Source: Pseudacidovorax sp. NFM-22
GTDB lineage: Bacteria; Pseudomonadota; Gammaproteobacteria; Burkholderiales; Burkholderiaceae_C
NCBI RefSeq assembly: GCF_021401245.1
Contig: NZ_JACBFY010000002.1
Coordinates: forward strand, 620,001-684,000
Length of the DNA stretch: 64,000 bases
Direction of reading: 5' to 3'
Positions 26,141-35,327 of the stretch are shown one piece after another. The first letter of the stretch is position 1; each line of letters opens with the position of its first letter. Position numbers and translations under genes: made by a program. Below the pieces are notes generated by a model, which was not told the DNA's origin, made no database searches, and worked only from the letters and a program-made list of their open reading frames with translations.

Positions 26141-26431
26141 TCAATACTCCTTGGCCATGGCCTGTGCGCGCTGGATGTCGCGTTGCTGCGAAGACTTGTC
26201 GCCGCCCGCAAGCACGATGACGATCTGCTACCCGCGGCGCGTGTAATACACGCGATAGCCGGGCCCGACGTCGACGCGCATCTCGGTCACGCCCTCGCCG
26301 ACGGACTTGCTGTCGCCCGCGTTGCCCGCGGCCAAGCGCTCCAGCCGGCGCGCAAGGGCAATGCGGGCGCGTAGGTCGGTCAAGCCGCCGAGCCAACGTT
26401 GGAAGGTGGTGGTGAGCTGGACGTCCAGCAT
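26141..26431 (-). pseudogene. HigB-like toxin gene interrupted by an in-frame TAG
   Basis: Reading from ATG at 26431 gives MLDVQLTTTFQRWLGGLTDL and then, at codons 60-67, YRVYYTRRG typical of HigB toxins. Codon 68 is TAG (26230-26228). In the same frame the family C-terminus continues QIVIVLAGGDKSSQQRDIQ to a normal TGA at 26143-26141, two bases before the antitoxin start. The intact form would have 96 residues, normal for the family. A single base change from CAG, AAG or GAG explains the stop. The truncated product lacks the C-terminal strand with GGDK and is probably inactive. A base-calling error is possible. Confidence 0.85.
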
Positions 26432-26438
26432 CGCCGAA

Positions 26439-26458
26439 TTGTATCCACTCGAATACAA
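26439..26458. promoter_or_regulatory. Palindromic operator upstream of the broken toxin gene
   Basis: TTGTAT at 26439-26444 and ATACAA at 26453-26458 are perfect inverted arms with an eight-base spacer, and one further pair inside also matches. The site lies eight bases before the toxin ATG on the minus strand. It is AT-rich against its surroundings and is probably the autoregulatory operator of the antitoxin. Confidence 0.5.
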
Positions 26459-26482
26459 ACCACCAAGAGAACCTGGCAGCCC

Positions 26483-28552
26483 TCACACCTCGTCCGGCAC
26501 CGTCTTCAACTCGTCCAGCCACACCCGCGATTCCGAATCGCTGGGCGCGCGCCAGTCGCCGCGGGGCGAGAGCGAGCCGCCGGAGCCCACCTTGGGTGCG
26601 TTGGGCACGCAGCTGCGCTTGAACTGGCTGATCTGGAAGAAGCGGAACAGGAAGGTGCCCAGGTGCTTCTTGATCTCGGCCAGGGTGTACTGGTTGCGCT
26701 CGCCATGCAGGGTGTCTGGCCACGGCCCCTTCTCGCGGTCGTGCCAAGCGCACCAGGCCAGGTAGGCCACCTTGGACGGCCGCATGCCGTGGCGCACCGT
26801 GTGGTACAGGTGGAAGTCCTGCAGCTCGTAGGGGCCGACCACGCTCTCGGTGCTCTGCGCGGGCTCGGCGCCCTGGCTTTCGGCATCGGCCGGCACCAGC
26901 TCGGGGCTGATCTCGGTGGAGAGGATGGCCTGCAGCACCTGGCTGCCTTCGTCACCCAGCAGGCCCTTGCCCGCCACCCAGTTGACCAGGTGCTTGATCA
27001 GCGTCTTGGGCACGCTGGCATTCACGTTGTAGTGCGACATGTGGTCGCCCACGCCATAGGTGCACCAGCCCAGCGCCAGCTCGCTCAGATCGCCCGTGCC
27101 GGCCACGATGCCGCCATGGTGGTTGGCCAGGCGGAACAGGTGGCTGGTGCGCTCGCCGGCCTGCACGTTCTCGAAGGTGACGTCGTACACCGGCTCGCTG
27201 CGGCCGAAGGGATGGCCCAGGTCGGCCAGCATCTGCCGGCAGCTGGGGCGGATGTCGATCTCCTGCGCGGTGCAGCCCACCACGCGCATCAGCGCATGGG
27301 CCTGCTGCAGGGTGCGCGTGCTGGTCGCAAAGCCGGGCATGGTGTAGGCCAGGATGTCGGTGCGCGGACGGCCCAGCCGGTCCATGGCCTGCGCCACCAC
27401 CAGCAGCGCATGGGTCGAATCGAGCCCCCCCGAGATGCCGATCACCACCTTGCCGATGCGCGAGGCCTCCAGGCGCTGCACCAGCGACTGCACCTGGATG
27501 TTGAAGACCTCGTAGCAGCGCTCGTCCAGCGAGCGCGCGTCGGCCGGCACGTAGGGAAAGCGCTCCACCGTGCGCATCAGGCCGCCGGGCACCTGCGCGG
27601 GCGGGGCCAGGTCGAACTCCACCGTGCGCCAGGTGGCCAGCTCAGCCTTGTGGCGGCGCGCGGTCTCGCCGAAGCTGGTCAGGCGCATGCGCTCGTGGGC
27701 CAGGCGCTCCAGGTCCACGTCGGCCATGAGCAGGTGCGACTGGTTGGCGAAGCGCTCGCTCTCCGCCACCAGATCGCCGCATTCGTAGATGAGCGACTGG
27801 CCGTCCCAGGCCAGGTCGGTGGTCGATTCGCCGATGCCGGCCGAGGCATAGAGATAGGCCGCGACGCAGCGCGCCGACTGCTGGCCCACCAGCGCGTGCC
27901 GGTAGGCCGACTTGCCGACGATGATGTTGGAGGCCGAGAGGTTGACCAGCACCGTCGCGCCCGCCAGCGCCGCGAAGCTCGACGGCGGGATGGGCGTCCA
28001 CAGGTCCTCGCAGATCTCCACATGCAGCGCGAGCAGCGGCAGCTCGCGGGCGCGCACGACGATGTCGGTGCCGAAGGGCACGCGGTGGCCGAAGAGCTGC
28101 ACATGGTCCGTGATGGCGCTGCCGGACGCATTGAACTGCCGGGCCTCGTAGAACTCGCCGTAGTTGGGCAGGTAGGTCTTGGGCAGCACGGCCAGCACCC
28201 GGCCGCGTGCGACCACCACCGCGCAGTTGAACAGGCGGTGCTCCACCCGCAGCGGCAGGCCGACCACGGCCACGGCATTCAGGTCGCGCGAGGCCTCGAC
28301 CACCTGGGCCAGCGCCGCTTCGCAGCCATCGAGCAGCGCGGACTGGTGGAACAGGTCGTCGCAGGTGTAGGCCGACAGGCCCAGCTCCGGAAAGGCCACC
28401 ACCGCCGCGCCCTGGGCCTCGGCCTCGCGGTAGAGGCGGATGGTCTCGGCGGCGTTGGAGAGCGGATCGGCCACGCGGTTGCGCGGCATGGCCACGGCCA
28501 CGCGGGCGAAGCCGTGGCGGTAGGGGTTGAGGAAGGGCAGGTCGTGCTTCAT
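26483..28552 (-). CDS. nadE: Glutamine-dependent NAD(+) synthetase
   Basis: Two-domain enzyme of 689 residues making NAD from deamido-NAD, ATP and glutamine. The N-terminal nitrilase-type glutaminase carries the catalytic triad: Glu in [13 protein letters not shown] (about residue 55), Lys in [12 protein letters not shown] (about 125) and Cys in EICEDLWTP (about 180). The C-terminal synthetase has the ATP-pyrophosphatase loop [14 protein letters not shown] (about 370) and the late [16 protein letters not shown]. The length fits the long form of the family. It is divergent from bamA with a 258-bp gap. Confidence 0.96.
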   Translation of the reverse strand: MKHDLPFLNPYRHGFARVAVAMPRNRVADPLSNAAETIRLYREAEAQGAAVVAFPELGLSAYTCDDLFHQSALLDGCEAALAQVVEASRDLNAVAVVGLPLRVEHRLFNCAVVVARGRVLAVLPKTYLPNYGEFYEARQFNASGSAITDHVQLFGHRVPFGTDIVVRARELPLLALHVEICEDLWTPIPPSSFAALAGATVLVNLSASNIIVGKSAYRHALVGQQSARCVAAYLYASAGIGESTTDLAWDGQSLIYECGDLVAESERFANQSHLLMADVDLERLAHERMRLTSFGETARRHKAELATWRTVEFDLAPPAQVPGGLMRTVERFPYVPADARSLDERCYEVFNIQVQSLVQRLEASRIGKVVIGISGGLDSTHALLVVAQAMDRLGRPRTDILAYTMPGFATSTRTLQQAHALMRVVGCTAQEIDIRPSCRQMLADLGHPFGRSEPVYDVTFENVQAGERTSHLFRLANHHGGIVAGTGDLSELALGWCTYGVGDHMSHYNVNASVPKTLIKHLVNWVAGKGLLGDEGSQVLQAILSTEISPELVPADAESQGAEPAQSTESVVGPYELQDFHLYHTVRHGMRPSKVAYLAWCAWHDREKGPWPDTLHGERNQYTLAEIKKHLGTFLFRFFQISQFKRSCVPNAPKVGSGGSLSPRGDWRAPSDSESRVWLDELKTVPDEV

Positions 28553-28810
28553 GGTCGGGACGGCAGGGCGGGCGGTCGGCATGCGCGGCGGGGCGCACAG
28601 CCATGCGGTGGGCGGCGCAGGGGCCACTTCGCCAAGCACTCTACGACAACGGCTGCGGCCGGGCGTGGCGGCGATCGCGCCGCCCTTGTCGGACAAAGGC
28701 GGGAGCGCGGCAATGCGGTCATCCACGATTCCTCCCAAGTGGCCGCCCATGATCCGCGCCAAGCCACTCTGGCGACCTGCGCTCCCGGCGCCGGCGCCCC
28801 GACCCGATCC

Positions 28811-31225
28811 ATGCGCTTTCTGTTCCGCGGCCGACCGCTGCACGCCGCCCTCGGCGCCTTCGCCCTCTTCGCCGGCAGCCATGCCGCGTGGGGTGCCGAG
28901 CCCTTCACCATCCGCGACCTGCGGGTGGAAGGCCTGCAGCGGGTGGAACCCGGCACCATCTTCCATGCCCTGCCCCTGCATGTGGGCGACACCTACACCG
29001 ACGACCTTGGCTCGGCGGCCATCCGGGCGCTGTACGAGCTGGGCATGTTCAAGGACGTGCGGCTCGACATCTCCGGCAACGTGCTGGTGGTGATCGTGGA
29101 AGAGCGCCCGACCATCGCGGGCGTGGACTTCGAGGGTGCCAAGGAATTCGACAAGCAGGCCATGACCAAGGCGCTGCGCGAGGTGGGCCTCGCCGAGGGC
29201 CGGCCCTACGACAAGGCCCTGGCCGACCGCGCCGAGCAGGAGCTCAAGCGCCAGTACATCGGCAAGGGCTACTACAGCGCCAGCGTACAGACCACCGCCA
29301 CGCCGCTGGAGAACAACCGCGTCAACATCAGCTTCACGGTGACCGAGGGCGAATCCGCCCGCATCACCGAGGTGCGGGTGGTGGGCGCCAAGGCCTTCAG
29401 CGAGAAGACGCTGCTGGGCCTGTTCGACCTGGACGCGGGCAACTGGATGAGCTGGTACACCAAGTCCAACCAGTATTCGCGCGCCAAGCTCGACGCCGAC
29501 CTGGAGACGCTGCGCCAGTACTACCTGACGCGCGGCTACATGGACTTCCGCATCGACTCCACGCAGGTGGGGCTGTCGGCGGACCGCCAGTCGGTGACGG
29601 TGACGGTCAACATCACCGAGGGCGAGCGCTTCGTGGTGGCCGGCGTCCGGCTGGAGGGCGACTACCTGGGCCGCGAGGACGACTTCAAGTCGCTGGTGAC
29701 GGTGCGGCCGGGCGACTACTACAACGGCGACGACGTCACCGCGACCACGCGCGCCTTCACCGAGCATTACGCGCGCTTCGGCTTCGCCTTCGCCAAGGTA
29801 GAGGCCGTGCCGGACGCCGACCGGACCACCGGCCGCGTGACGATGGTGTTCAAGGGCCTGCCGCGCCAGCGCGTGTTCGTGCGCCGCATCCTGGTGGGCG
29901 GCAACGCGCGCACCCGCGACGAGGTGATCCGGCGCGAGATGCGGCAGTACGAATCGGCCTGGTACGAAGGCGACAAGATCAAGCTGTCGCGCGACCGGCT
30001 CGACCGACTGGGCTACTTCAGCGACGTGGACATCCAGACGCAGGAGGTGCCCGGCTCGCCCGACACGGTGGACCTGATGGTGGACGTGAAGGAAAAGCCC
30101 ACCGGCTCGCTGAACCTGGGCGCGGGCTACTCCAGCACCGACAAGGTGACGCTGACCTTCGGCATCACGCAGGAGAACGTCTTCGGCTCGGGCAACTACC
30201 TGGGGCTGAACGCGAGCATCGGCTCGTACAGCACCTCGGTGTCGGTCTCGGCCATCGACCCCTACTTCACCGCCGACGGCATCTCGCGCATCATCAGCGT
30301 CTACCAGAACACCACGCGCCCGTCGTACGCCGCGGACGGCAACTACAAGCTCACCACGCAGGGCGTGTCGCTGAAGTTCGGTGTGCCCTTCGACGAACTC
30401 AACCGGGTGTACTTCGGCCTGGGCCTGGAGCGCTACTCCTTCAAGCCGGGCACCAACGGTGCCTATACGCTGGTCGACGGCAGCTACGTCTACACGGCGA
30501 CGCCGCAGGCCTACCTGGACTACTTCGAATGCTCGGGCACCGCGCCCAGCGTGGTGTGCGCGCGCGACGCCATCACCGGCGTGCCGCTGACCATCGGCTG
30601 GTCGCGCGACACGCGCGACAGCGCCCTGGTGCCCACGCGCGGCACCCTGCAGAACGCCAACGCCGAATGGGGCCTGGCCTCGGGCGCCCGCTACCTCAAG
30701 ACCAGCTACCAGTACCAGCGCTACTTCCCCATCAGCAAGCAGTACACCTTCGCCCTCAACGGCGAGCTGGGCTGGGCGCGCGCGCTGGGCGGCGACACCT
30801 ACCCGGTGTTCAAGAACTTCTATGCCGGCGGCCTGGGCTCGGTGCGCGGCTTCGAGAGCAACTCGCTCGGCCCGCGCGACAGCGTGACGGCCGGCGCGCT
30901 GGGCGGCCTGCGCAAGGCCATCGTCAATGCGGAGCTGAGCACGCCCTTCCCGGGTGCGGGCAACGACCGCACGCTGCGGCTGTTCGGCTTCTTCGACGCG
31001 GGCAACGTGTTCGCCGACCGCACCTCGTCGCTGACGGATGCGCAGTGGAAGGCGCAGCAGAAGCTGCGCGCGTCGGTCGGCCTGGGCGTGAGCTGGCTCT
31101 CGCCGCTGGGGCCGCTGAGCCTGGCCTATGCGGTGCCCGTGCTCTACCAGAAGGAAGACACCGCCGCCGGCATCACGGCCGATCGCACCCAGCGCTTCCA
31201 GTTCCAGATCGGCACATCGTTCTGA
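28811..31225 (+). CDS. bamA: Outer membrane protein assembly factor BamA-type Omp85 protein
   Basis: Omp85 protein of 804 residues. A signal peptide (cleavage near AWGAEPF, about residue 29) is followed by five POTRA domains (about 30-430; first is [20 protein letters not shown]) and a C-terminal beta-barrel ending in Phe (FQFQIGTSF), the barrel-recognition signal. The lid-loop motif VRGF is present in [17 protein letters not shown]. It would insert outer-membrane proteins. Essential bamA normally sits with rseP, skp and lpxD; none is here, so this may be a second copy. An exported small protein follows by 13 bases. Confidence 0.9.
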   Translation: MRFLFRGRPLHAALGAFALFAGSHAAWGAEPFTIRDLRVEGLQRVEPGTIFHALPLHVGDTYTDDLGSAAIRALYELGMFKDVRLDISGNVLVVIVEERPTIAGVDFEGAKEFDKQAMTKALREVGLAEGRPYDKALADRAEQELKRQYIGKGYYSASVQTTATPLENNRVNISFTVTEGESARITEVRVVGAKAFSEKTLLGLFDLDAGNWMSWYTKSNQYSRAKLDADLETLRQYYLTRGYMDFRIDSTQVGLSADRQSVTVTVNITEGERFVVAGVRLEGDYLGREDDFKSLVTVRPGDYYNGDDVTATTRAFTEHYARFGFAFAKVEAVPDADRTTGRVTMVFKGLPRQRVFVRRILVGGNARTRDEVIRREMRQYESAWYEGDKIKLSRDRLDRLGYFSDVDIQTQEVPGSPDTVDLMVDVKEKPTGSLNLGAGYSSTDKVTLTFGITQENVFGSGNYLGLNASIGSYSTSVSVSAIDPYFTADGISRIISVYQNTTRPSYAADGNYKLTTQGVSLKFGVPFDELNRVYFGLGLERYSFKPGTNGAYTLVDGSYVYTATPQAYLDYFECSGTAPSVVCARDAITGVPLTIGWSRDTRDSALVPTRGTLQNANAEWGLASGARYLKTSYQYQRYFPISKQYTFALNGELGWARALGGDTYPVFKNFYAGGLGSVRGFESNSLGPRDSVTAGALGGLRKAIVNAELSTPFPGAGNDRTLRLFGFFDAGNVFADRTSSLTDAQWKAQQKLRASVGLGVSWLSPLGPLSLAYAVPVLYQKEDTAAGITADRTQRFQFQIGTSF

Positions 31226-31238
31226 AAGGAGCCCTCCC

Positions 31239-31709
31239 ATGACCCGTTCACGAATCCATTCCTTGCGGCGCTGGACCGGGGGCGCCGCGCTTGCGGCCCT
31301 GCTGGTCGCCGGTGTCCCCGCGCAGGCGCAGGCACTGCCGCCCCAGGCGCAGGTGACCGCCTGCGTGGCCCTGGCCGACGGCGGCTACAGCGTGAGCTAC
31401 CGCCTGGGCGGCCACGACTACAGCACCTGGATGGCCCAGCCGCCGACCGGCGTGCCGGTGACGTCGGCGCCTGCCGCCATGGCCAGCACCGTCCCGGCCA
31501 CAGTGCCGGTGGAGCCGGGCGTGGTGGTGAGCGGTGCCCCGGTGCTGGTCGCCGCGCCGGCGCCGGTGGTGGTGGCCAGCGGCTATGCGGTCGACCCCTG
31601 GTGGGTGGGCCTGACCGCCCTGAGCGTCGGGCTGGTGCTCGGCGGCGGCTGGCACGGCCCCCATCCCGGCCCGCGCGGCTCCTTCTTCATGCACGGCCCC
31701 GGCCGCTGA
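31239..31709 (+). CDS. Small exported protein of unknown function
   Basis: Protein of 156 residues. The signal peptide ([23 protein letters not shown], cleavage near residue 30) is followed by [28 protein letters not shown], a segment resembling glycine-zipper-type outer-membrane proteins. A Val/Ala/Pro-rich linker and a Gly/His/Pro-rich end ([22 protein letters not shown]) complete it. AAAGGAG lies seven bases before the start, within 13 bases of the BamA stop, so the two are co-transcribed. A terminator follows. Function unknown. Confidence 0.8.
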   Translation: MTRSRIHSLRRWTGGAALAALLVAGVPAQAQALPPQAQVTACVALADGGYSVSYRLGGHDYSTWMAQPPTGVPVTSAPAAMASTVPATVPVEPGVVVSGAPVLVAAPAPVVVASGYAVDPWWVGLTALSVGLVLGGGWHGPHPGPRGSFFMHGPGR

Positions 31710-31744
31710 AGGCCGAACCCTTCGCCGGCCCCGCCGACGAAAGA

Positions 31745-31774
31745 GAAGGGGCCGCACGAGTGCGGCCCCTTCTG
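31745..31774. terminator. Bidirectional intrinsic terminator
   Basis: AGAAGGGGCCGCAC at 31745-31758 and its exact inverse at 31761-31774 form a 14-bp stem between convergent genes. T-rich sequence follows in both directions (TTCTGCTTCT on plus, TTCTCTTTC on minus), so it can end both the bamA operon and the receptor gene at 31831. Confidence 0.8.
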
Positions 31775-31830
31775 CTTCTGCCTGATGGGCTGGCCGCCGG
31801 AGCGTGGGCGTCCGGCCCGGCCCGCCGGGC

Positions 31831-32820
31831 TTACTCGATGCGCGCGCCGGAGGCCTGGACGATGCCCTTCCACTTGGCGACGTCGTCCTTGACCAGCGTG
31901 GCGAACTCGGTGGTGGACATGGCCTGGTACTCGGCACCCTGCTCGTGGATGGCCGCCTGCACGTCGGGGCGGGCCAGCAGCTTGTTGACCTCGGCATTGA
32001 CCTTGTCGACCACCGGCTTGGGCGTGCCGGCCGGCGCGAAGATGCCGTACCAGGTGCTGACGTCGAAGTCCTTGCCGTAGCCGAGTTCGGCCACGGTCGG
32101 GATGTCGGGCAGGGAGGTGCTGCGCTTGGCCGAGGTCACGGCCAGCGGGCGCAGCTTGCCGGCCTTGATCTGCGCGATGGCCGAAGGCAGCGACGAGACC
32201 AGCAGGTCCACGTTGCCGGCCAGCACGTCCATCATGGCGGCGTTGCTGCCCTTGTAGGGCACGTGGCGGATCTGGATCTTGGCGGCGGTCTTGAAGATCT
32301 CGCCGGCCAGGTGGATGGTGGTGCCGTTGCCCGGCGAGCCGAAGGTGACGGCATCGGGCTGGGCGCGCGCGGCCTCGACCACGTCCTTGAGCGTCTTGAA
32401 GCGCGATTCGCTGCGCACCACGATCACCACCGGCGTGTAGGCCACATGGGCCACGGCCGTCAGGTCCTTGACCGGGTCGTAGCTCAGGTTCTTGTAGAGC
32501 CAGGGCGCGACGACCATGTTGTCCTTCTGCCCCATCACCAGGTCGTAGCCCGTGGGCTGGGCCCGCGCCGCCTCGGCGATGCCGATGGTGCCGCCCGCGC
32601 CGCCGCGGTTGTCGGGCACCACGGTCCACTTGCTGACCTCGGTGAGCTTGTTGGCGACGAGGCGCGACAGGATGTCGGTGCCGCCGCCGGGCGGGAAGGG
32701 CACGATCAGCCGAATCGGCTTGGCCGGCCAGTCGGACTGGGCGAAGGCCGGGGCGCCGGCCAGCGCAAGGCCGGCGGCGGCAAGGGAGGAAGCGACGAAG
32801 TCGCGGCGGGTGGCAGTCAT
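31831..32820 (-). CDS. tctC: Tripartite tricarboxylate transporter substrate-binding protein (Bug/TctC)
   Basis: Periplasmic receptor of 329 residues. The signal peptide has a twin-Arg motif (MTATRRDFV) and cleavage near AFA (residue 27). The Bug hallmark PIRLIVPFPPGGGTDILSR opens the mature protein, followed by VVPDNRGGAGGTIG and the middle motif HVPYKGSNAAMMDVLAGNVDL. It would deliver a carboxylate such as citrate to the TctA/TctB membrane proteins encoded divergently from 33058. The leader region holds an unusual terminator-like hairpin (32848-32870). The ligand is unknown. Confidence 0.92.
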   Translation of the reverse strand: MTATRRDFVASSLAAAGLALAGAPAFAQSDWPAKPIRLIVPFPPGGGTDILSRLVANKLTEVSKWTVVPDNRGGAGGTIGIAEAARAQPTGYDLVMGQKDNMVVAPWLYKNLSYDPVKDLTAVAHVAYTPVVIVVRSESRFKTLKDVVEAARAQPDAVTFGSPGNGTTIHLAGEIFKTAAKIQIRHVPYKGSNAAMMDVLAGNVDLLVSSLPSAIAQIKAGKLRPLAVTSAKRSTSLPDIPTVAELGYGKDFDVSTWYGIFAPAGTPKPVVDKVNAEVNKLLARPDVQAAIHEQGAEYQAMSTTEFATLVKDDVAKWKGIVQASGARIE

Positions 32821-32835
32821 CTCAGTCTGTCTCCA

Positions 32836-32898
32836 GTCAGGAAAAAAGCGCCGACCTGACGGCTCGGCGCACGAAAAAACGCTATTACTTTCATAGCG
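32836..32898 (-). promoter_or_regulatory. Leader of the tctC-like gene with terminator-like hairpin, competing pairing and a palindrome
   Basis: Read on the minus strand, GCGCCGA and TCGGCGC (32870-32864 and 32854-32848) form a 7-bp hairpin followed at once by six T, 28 bases before the ATG. The loop contains GTCAGG, which can pair with CCTGAC at 32841-32836, just before the ribosome site GGAGAC, giving a mutually constraining alternative or pseudoknot. Further upstream is a perfect palindrome CGCTAT-N7-ATAGCG at 32880-32898. Attenuation or translational control is inferred, not shown. Confidence 0.45.
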
Positions 32899-33057
32899 AC
32901 AAAATCAATTTCAGCAACGCTTCGTCTCCCATTTGATTCCCATCGATGTGGAGACTGCTTACGCGCTTATCCCTACACACCAAGTCAGCCAATGGTCAGC
33001 CTCGGGCGACGACCCTCGCCCCCGTTTCAACACAAGGTCTCGAGGAGAAGCAACGAA

Positions 33058-33546
33058 ATGGCCATCAAAAGCCAGGCTGACTTTTTTTCCGGTGTGATGT
33101 TCATGGCCGTGGGCGCAACGTTCGCGGTCGGCTCCACCAACTACACCATCGGTGACGGGGCCCGCATGGGCCCGGGTTATTTTCCGCTCATGCTGGGGGT
33201 GCTGCTCGCGCTCATCGGTGCGGTGATCTCGCTGCAGGCCATGGTGGTCGAAACCGCCGATGGGGGCAGGATCGGCCGCTGGGCCTGGAAGCCATTGGCT
33301 TTCGTGCTCGGCGCCAACCTCGCCTTCGGCGTGCTGCTGGGCGGCCTGCCCAGCATCGGGCTGCCGGCGATGGGGCTGATCATCGCCATCTTCGCGCTCA
33401 CCATCATCGCCAGCATGGCGGGCAACCAGTTCAATCTGCGCGACTCGCTGATCCTGGCGGTGGTGCTGGCCGTGGGCAGCTACCTGGCCTTCATCGTGGC
33501 CCTCAAGCTGCAGATCCAGGTGTGGCCCACCTTCATTTCGGGCTGA
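33058..33546 (+). CDS. tctB: Tripartite tricarboxylate transporter TctB family small membrane protein
   Basis: Inner-membrane protein of 162 residues with four predicted helices (about residues 8-26, 40-62, 80-115 in two parts, 128-150). It begins MAIKSQADFFSGVMFMAVGATFAVGS, with the family segment GDGARMGPGYFP. TctB associates with the large TctA subunit. The start at 33058 follows GAGGAGAAGCAACGAA. It lies 19 bases before tctA and is divergent from the receptor gene. Confidence 0.9.
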   Translation: MAIKSQADFFSGVMFMAVGATFAVGSTNYTIGDGARMGPGYFPLMLGVLLALIGAVISLQAMVVETADGGRIGRWAWKPLAFVLGANLAFGVLLGGLPSIGLPAMGLIIAIFALTIIASMAGNQFNLRDSLILAVVLAVGSYLAFIVALKLQIQVWPTFISG

Positions 33547-33565
33547 TCGGGAAAGAACGACAACC

Positions 33566-35083
33566 ATGGACTTCAACCTGATCTCCAACCTGGCCACGGG
33601 CTTCGGCGTCGCCGTCACCTGGACCAACCTGCTCTATTGCCTGATCGGCTGCATCCTGGGCACGCTGATCGGCGTGCTGCCGGGCATCGGCCCGGTCGCG
33701 ACCATCGCCATGCTGCTGCCGGCCACCTATGCGCTGCCACCGGTGTCGGCGCTGATCATGCTGGCGGGCATCTACTACGGCGCGCAGTACGGCGGCTCGA
33801 CGACGGCCATCCTGGTGAACCTGCCGGGCGAATCGTCGTCGGTGGTCACCTGTATCGACGGCTACCAGATGGCGCGGCAGGGCCGGGCGGGCCCCGCGCT
33901 GGCGGCCGCCGGCCTGGGCTCGTTCTTCGCCGGTTGCGTGGGCACGGTCATCCTGGCCGCCTTTGCGCCGCCGCTGACCGAACTGGCCTTCAAGTTCGGC
34001 CCGGCCGAGTACTTCAGCCTGATGGTGCTGGGCCTGATCGGTGCCGTGGTGCTGGCCTCCGGCTCGCTGCTCAAGGCCATCGCCATGGTGGTGCTGGGCC
34101 TGCTGCTGGGCCTGGTGGGCACGGACGTGAACTCCGGCGTGGCGCGCTTCAGCTTCGACATTCCCGAGCTGACGGACGGCATCGGCTTCATCGTGGTGTC
34201 GATGGGTGTGTTCGGCTACGGCGAAATCATCGGCAACCTGTCGCAGGGCGAAGAGGAGCGCGAGGTCTTCACCAGCAAGGTGACCGGCCTGTGGCCCACC
34301 GGCGACGACTTCAAGCGCATGGCCCCGGCCGTGCTGCGCGGCACGACGCTGGGCTCGGCCCTGGGCATCCTGCCGGGCGGCGGTGCGCTGCTGGCTTCGT
34401 TCGCCTCCTATGCGCTGGAGAAGAAGCTGAAGATGTCGCCCGGTGAAGTGGCCTTCGGCCGCGGCAACATCCGCGGCGTGGCCGGTCCCGAGTCGGCCAA
34501 CAACGCCGGTGCGCAAACGTCGTTCATCCCGCTGCTGACGCTGGGCATTCCGCCCAACCCGGTGATGGCGCTGATGGTGGGTGCCATGACCATCCACAAC
34601 ATCCAGCCCGGCCCGCAGGTGATGACCAGCAACCCCGAGCTGTTCTGGGGCCTGATCGCCTCGATGTGGCTGGGCAACCTGATGCTGATCATCCTGAACC
34701 TGCCGCTGATCGGCATGTGGATCAAGCTGCTGAAGGTGCCGTACCGCCTGCTGTTCCCGGCCATCGTGCTGTTCTGTGCCATCGGCGTGTACTCGACCAA
34801 CAACAACACCTTCGACGTGTGGATGGTGGCGATCTTCGGCTTCGTGGGCTATGTGTTCATCAAGCTGCGGGTGGAACCGGCGCCGCTGCTGCTGGGCTTC
34901 ATCCTGGGGCCGATGATGGAAGAGAACCTGCGCCGTGCGCTGCTGCTGTCGCGCGGCAGCTGGAGCGTGCTGGTCACGCGCCCGATCTCGGCCGGCCTGC
35001 TGGTCGCCGCCCTGGCGCTGCTGACCATCGTGCTGCTGCCGGCCGTGAAGTCCAAGCGCGAAGAGGCCTTCGTCGAGGAGTGA
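33566..35083 (+). CDS. tctA: Tripartite tricarboxylate transporter permease TctA
   Basis: Large permease of 505 residues with about twelve hydrophobic segments. Family motifs include GTLIGVLPGIGPVATIAMLLP near residue 35-55, GIYYGAQYGGSTTAILVNLPGE near 75-95 and PESANNAGAQTSFIPLLTLGIP near 310-330. It uses the cation gradient to import the carboxylate brought by the receptor. A strong terminator follows 49 bases after the stop. Confidence 0.95.
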   Translation: MDFNLISNLATGFGVAVTWTNLLYCLIGCILGTLIGVLPGIGPVATIAMLLPATYALPPVSALIMLAGIYYGAQYGGSTTAILVNLPGESSSVVTCIDGYQMARQGRAGPALAAAGLGSFFAGCVGTVILAAFAPPLTELAFKFGPAEYFSLMVLGLIGAVVLASGSLLKAIAMVVLGLLLGLVGTDVNSGVARFSFDIPELTDGIGFIVVSMGVFGYGEIIGNLSQGEEEREVFTSKVTGLWPTGDDFKRMAPAVLRGTTLGSALGILPGGGALLASFASYALEKKLKMSPGEVAFGRGNIRGVAGPESANNAGAQTSFIPLLTLGIPPNPVMALMVGAMTIHNIQPGPQVMTSNPELFWGLIASMWLGNLMLIILNLPLIGMWIKLLKVPYRLLFPAIVLFCAIGVYSTNNNTFDVWMVAIFGFVGYVFIKLRVEPAPLLLGFILGPMMEENLRRALLLSRGSWSVLVTRPISAGLLVAALALLTIVLLPAVKSKREEAFVEE

Positions 35084-35132
35084 GGCGCTGCTTCTTCTGA
35101 GCGGACATGGGTCACCATGTCTGCTTCCTTCC

Positions 35133-35165
35133 GGGGCCCTTGATGGGCCCCTTTTCGTTTTTTTG
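35133..35165 (+). terminator. Intrinsic terminator of the tctBA operon
   Basis: GGGGCCC at 35133-35139 pairs with GGGCCCC at 35145-35151 around a five-base loop and is followed by TTTTCGTTTTTTTT. This is the clearest terminator in the window. Confidence 0.9.
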
Positions 35166-35229
35166 CGCCGGGGGGGCTTAACTGAGTGGCTCTCGTGATG
35201 GTGGCGCGACCTGGCCTGTGTTCTGGTTG

Positions 35230-35261
35230 GGGCACTTGGGCACTTGGGCACTTGGGCACTT
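35230..35261. repeat. Four tandem copies of an 8-bp unit
   Basis: GGGCACTT is repeated four times without interruption at 35230-35261, in the gene-free region after the tctA terminator. The unit length is not a multiple of three and lies outside any gene. Perfect short tandem repeats can vary in copy number by strand slippage. Confidence 0.85.
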
Positions 35262-35327
35262 GGGGCGATGGTCCGGCCCTGGCGCCGGTGAGGGCGTGGC
35301 GGCGCTTCAAGTGGGGCGGTCGGCTTC

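Noticed and set aside
26399-28810. Long plus-strand frame upstream of and fused in frame to bamA
   Set aside because: It is antisense to nadE, has low-complexity content and no ribosome site; the bamA start at 28811 is followed by a proper signal peptide.
35230-35261. Possible CRISPR array
   Set aside because: Units are 8 bp and contiguous with no spacers, and no cas genes are present.
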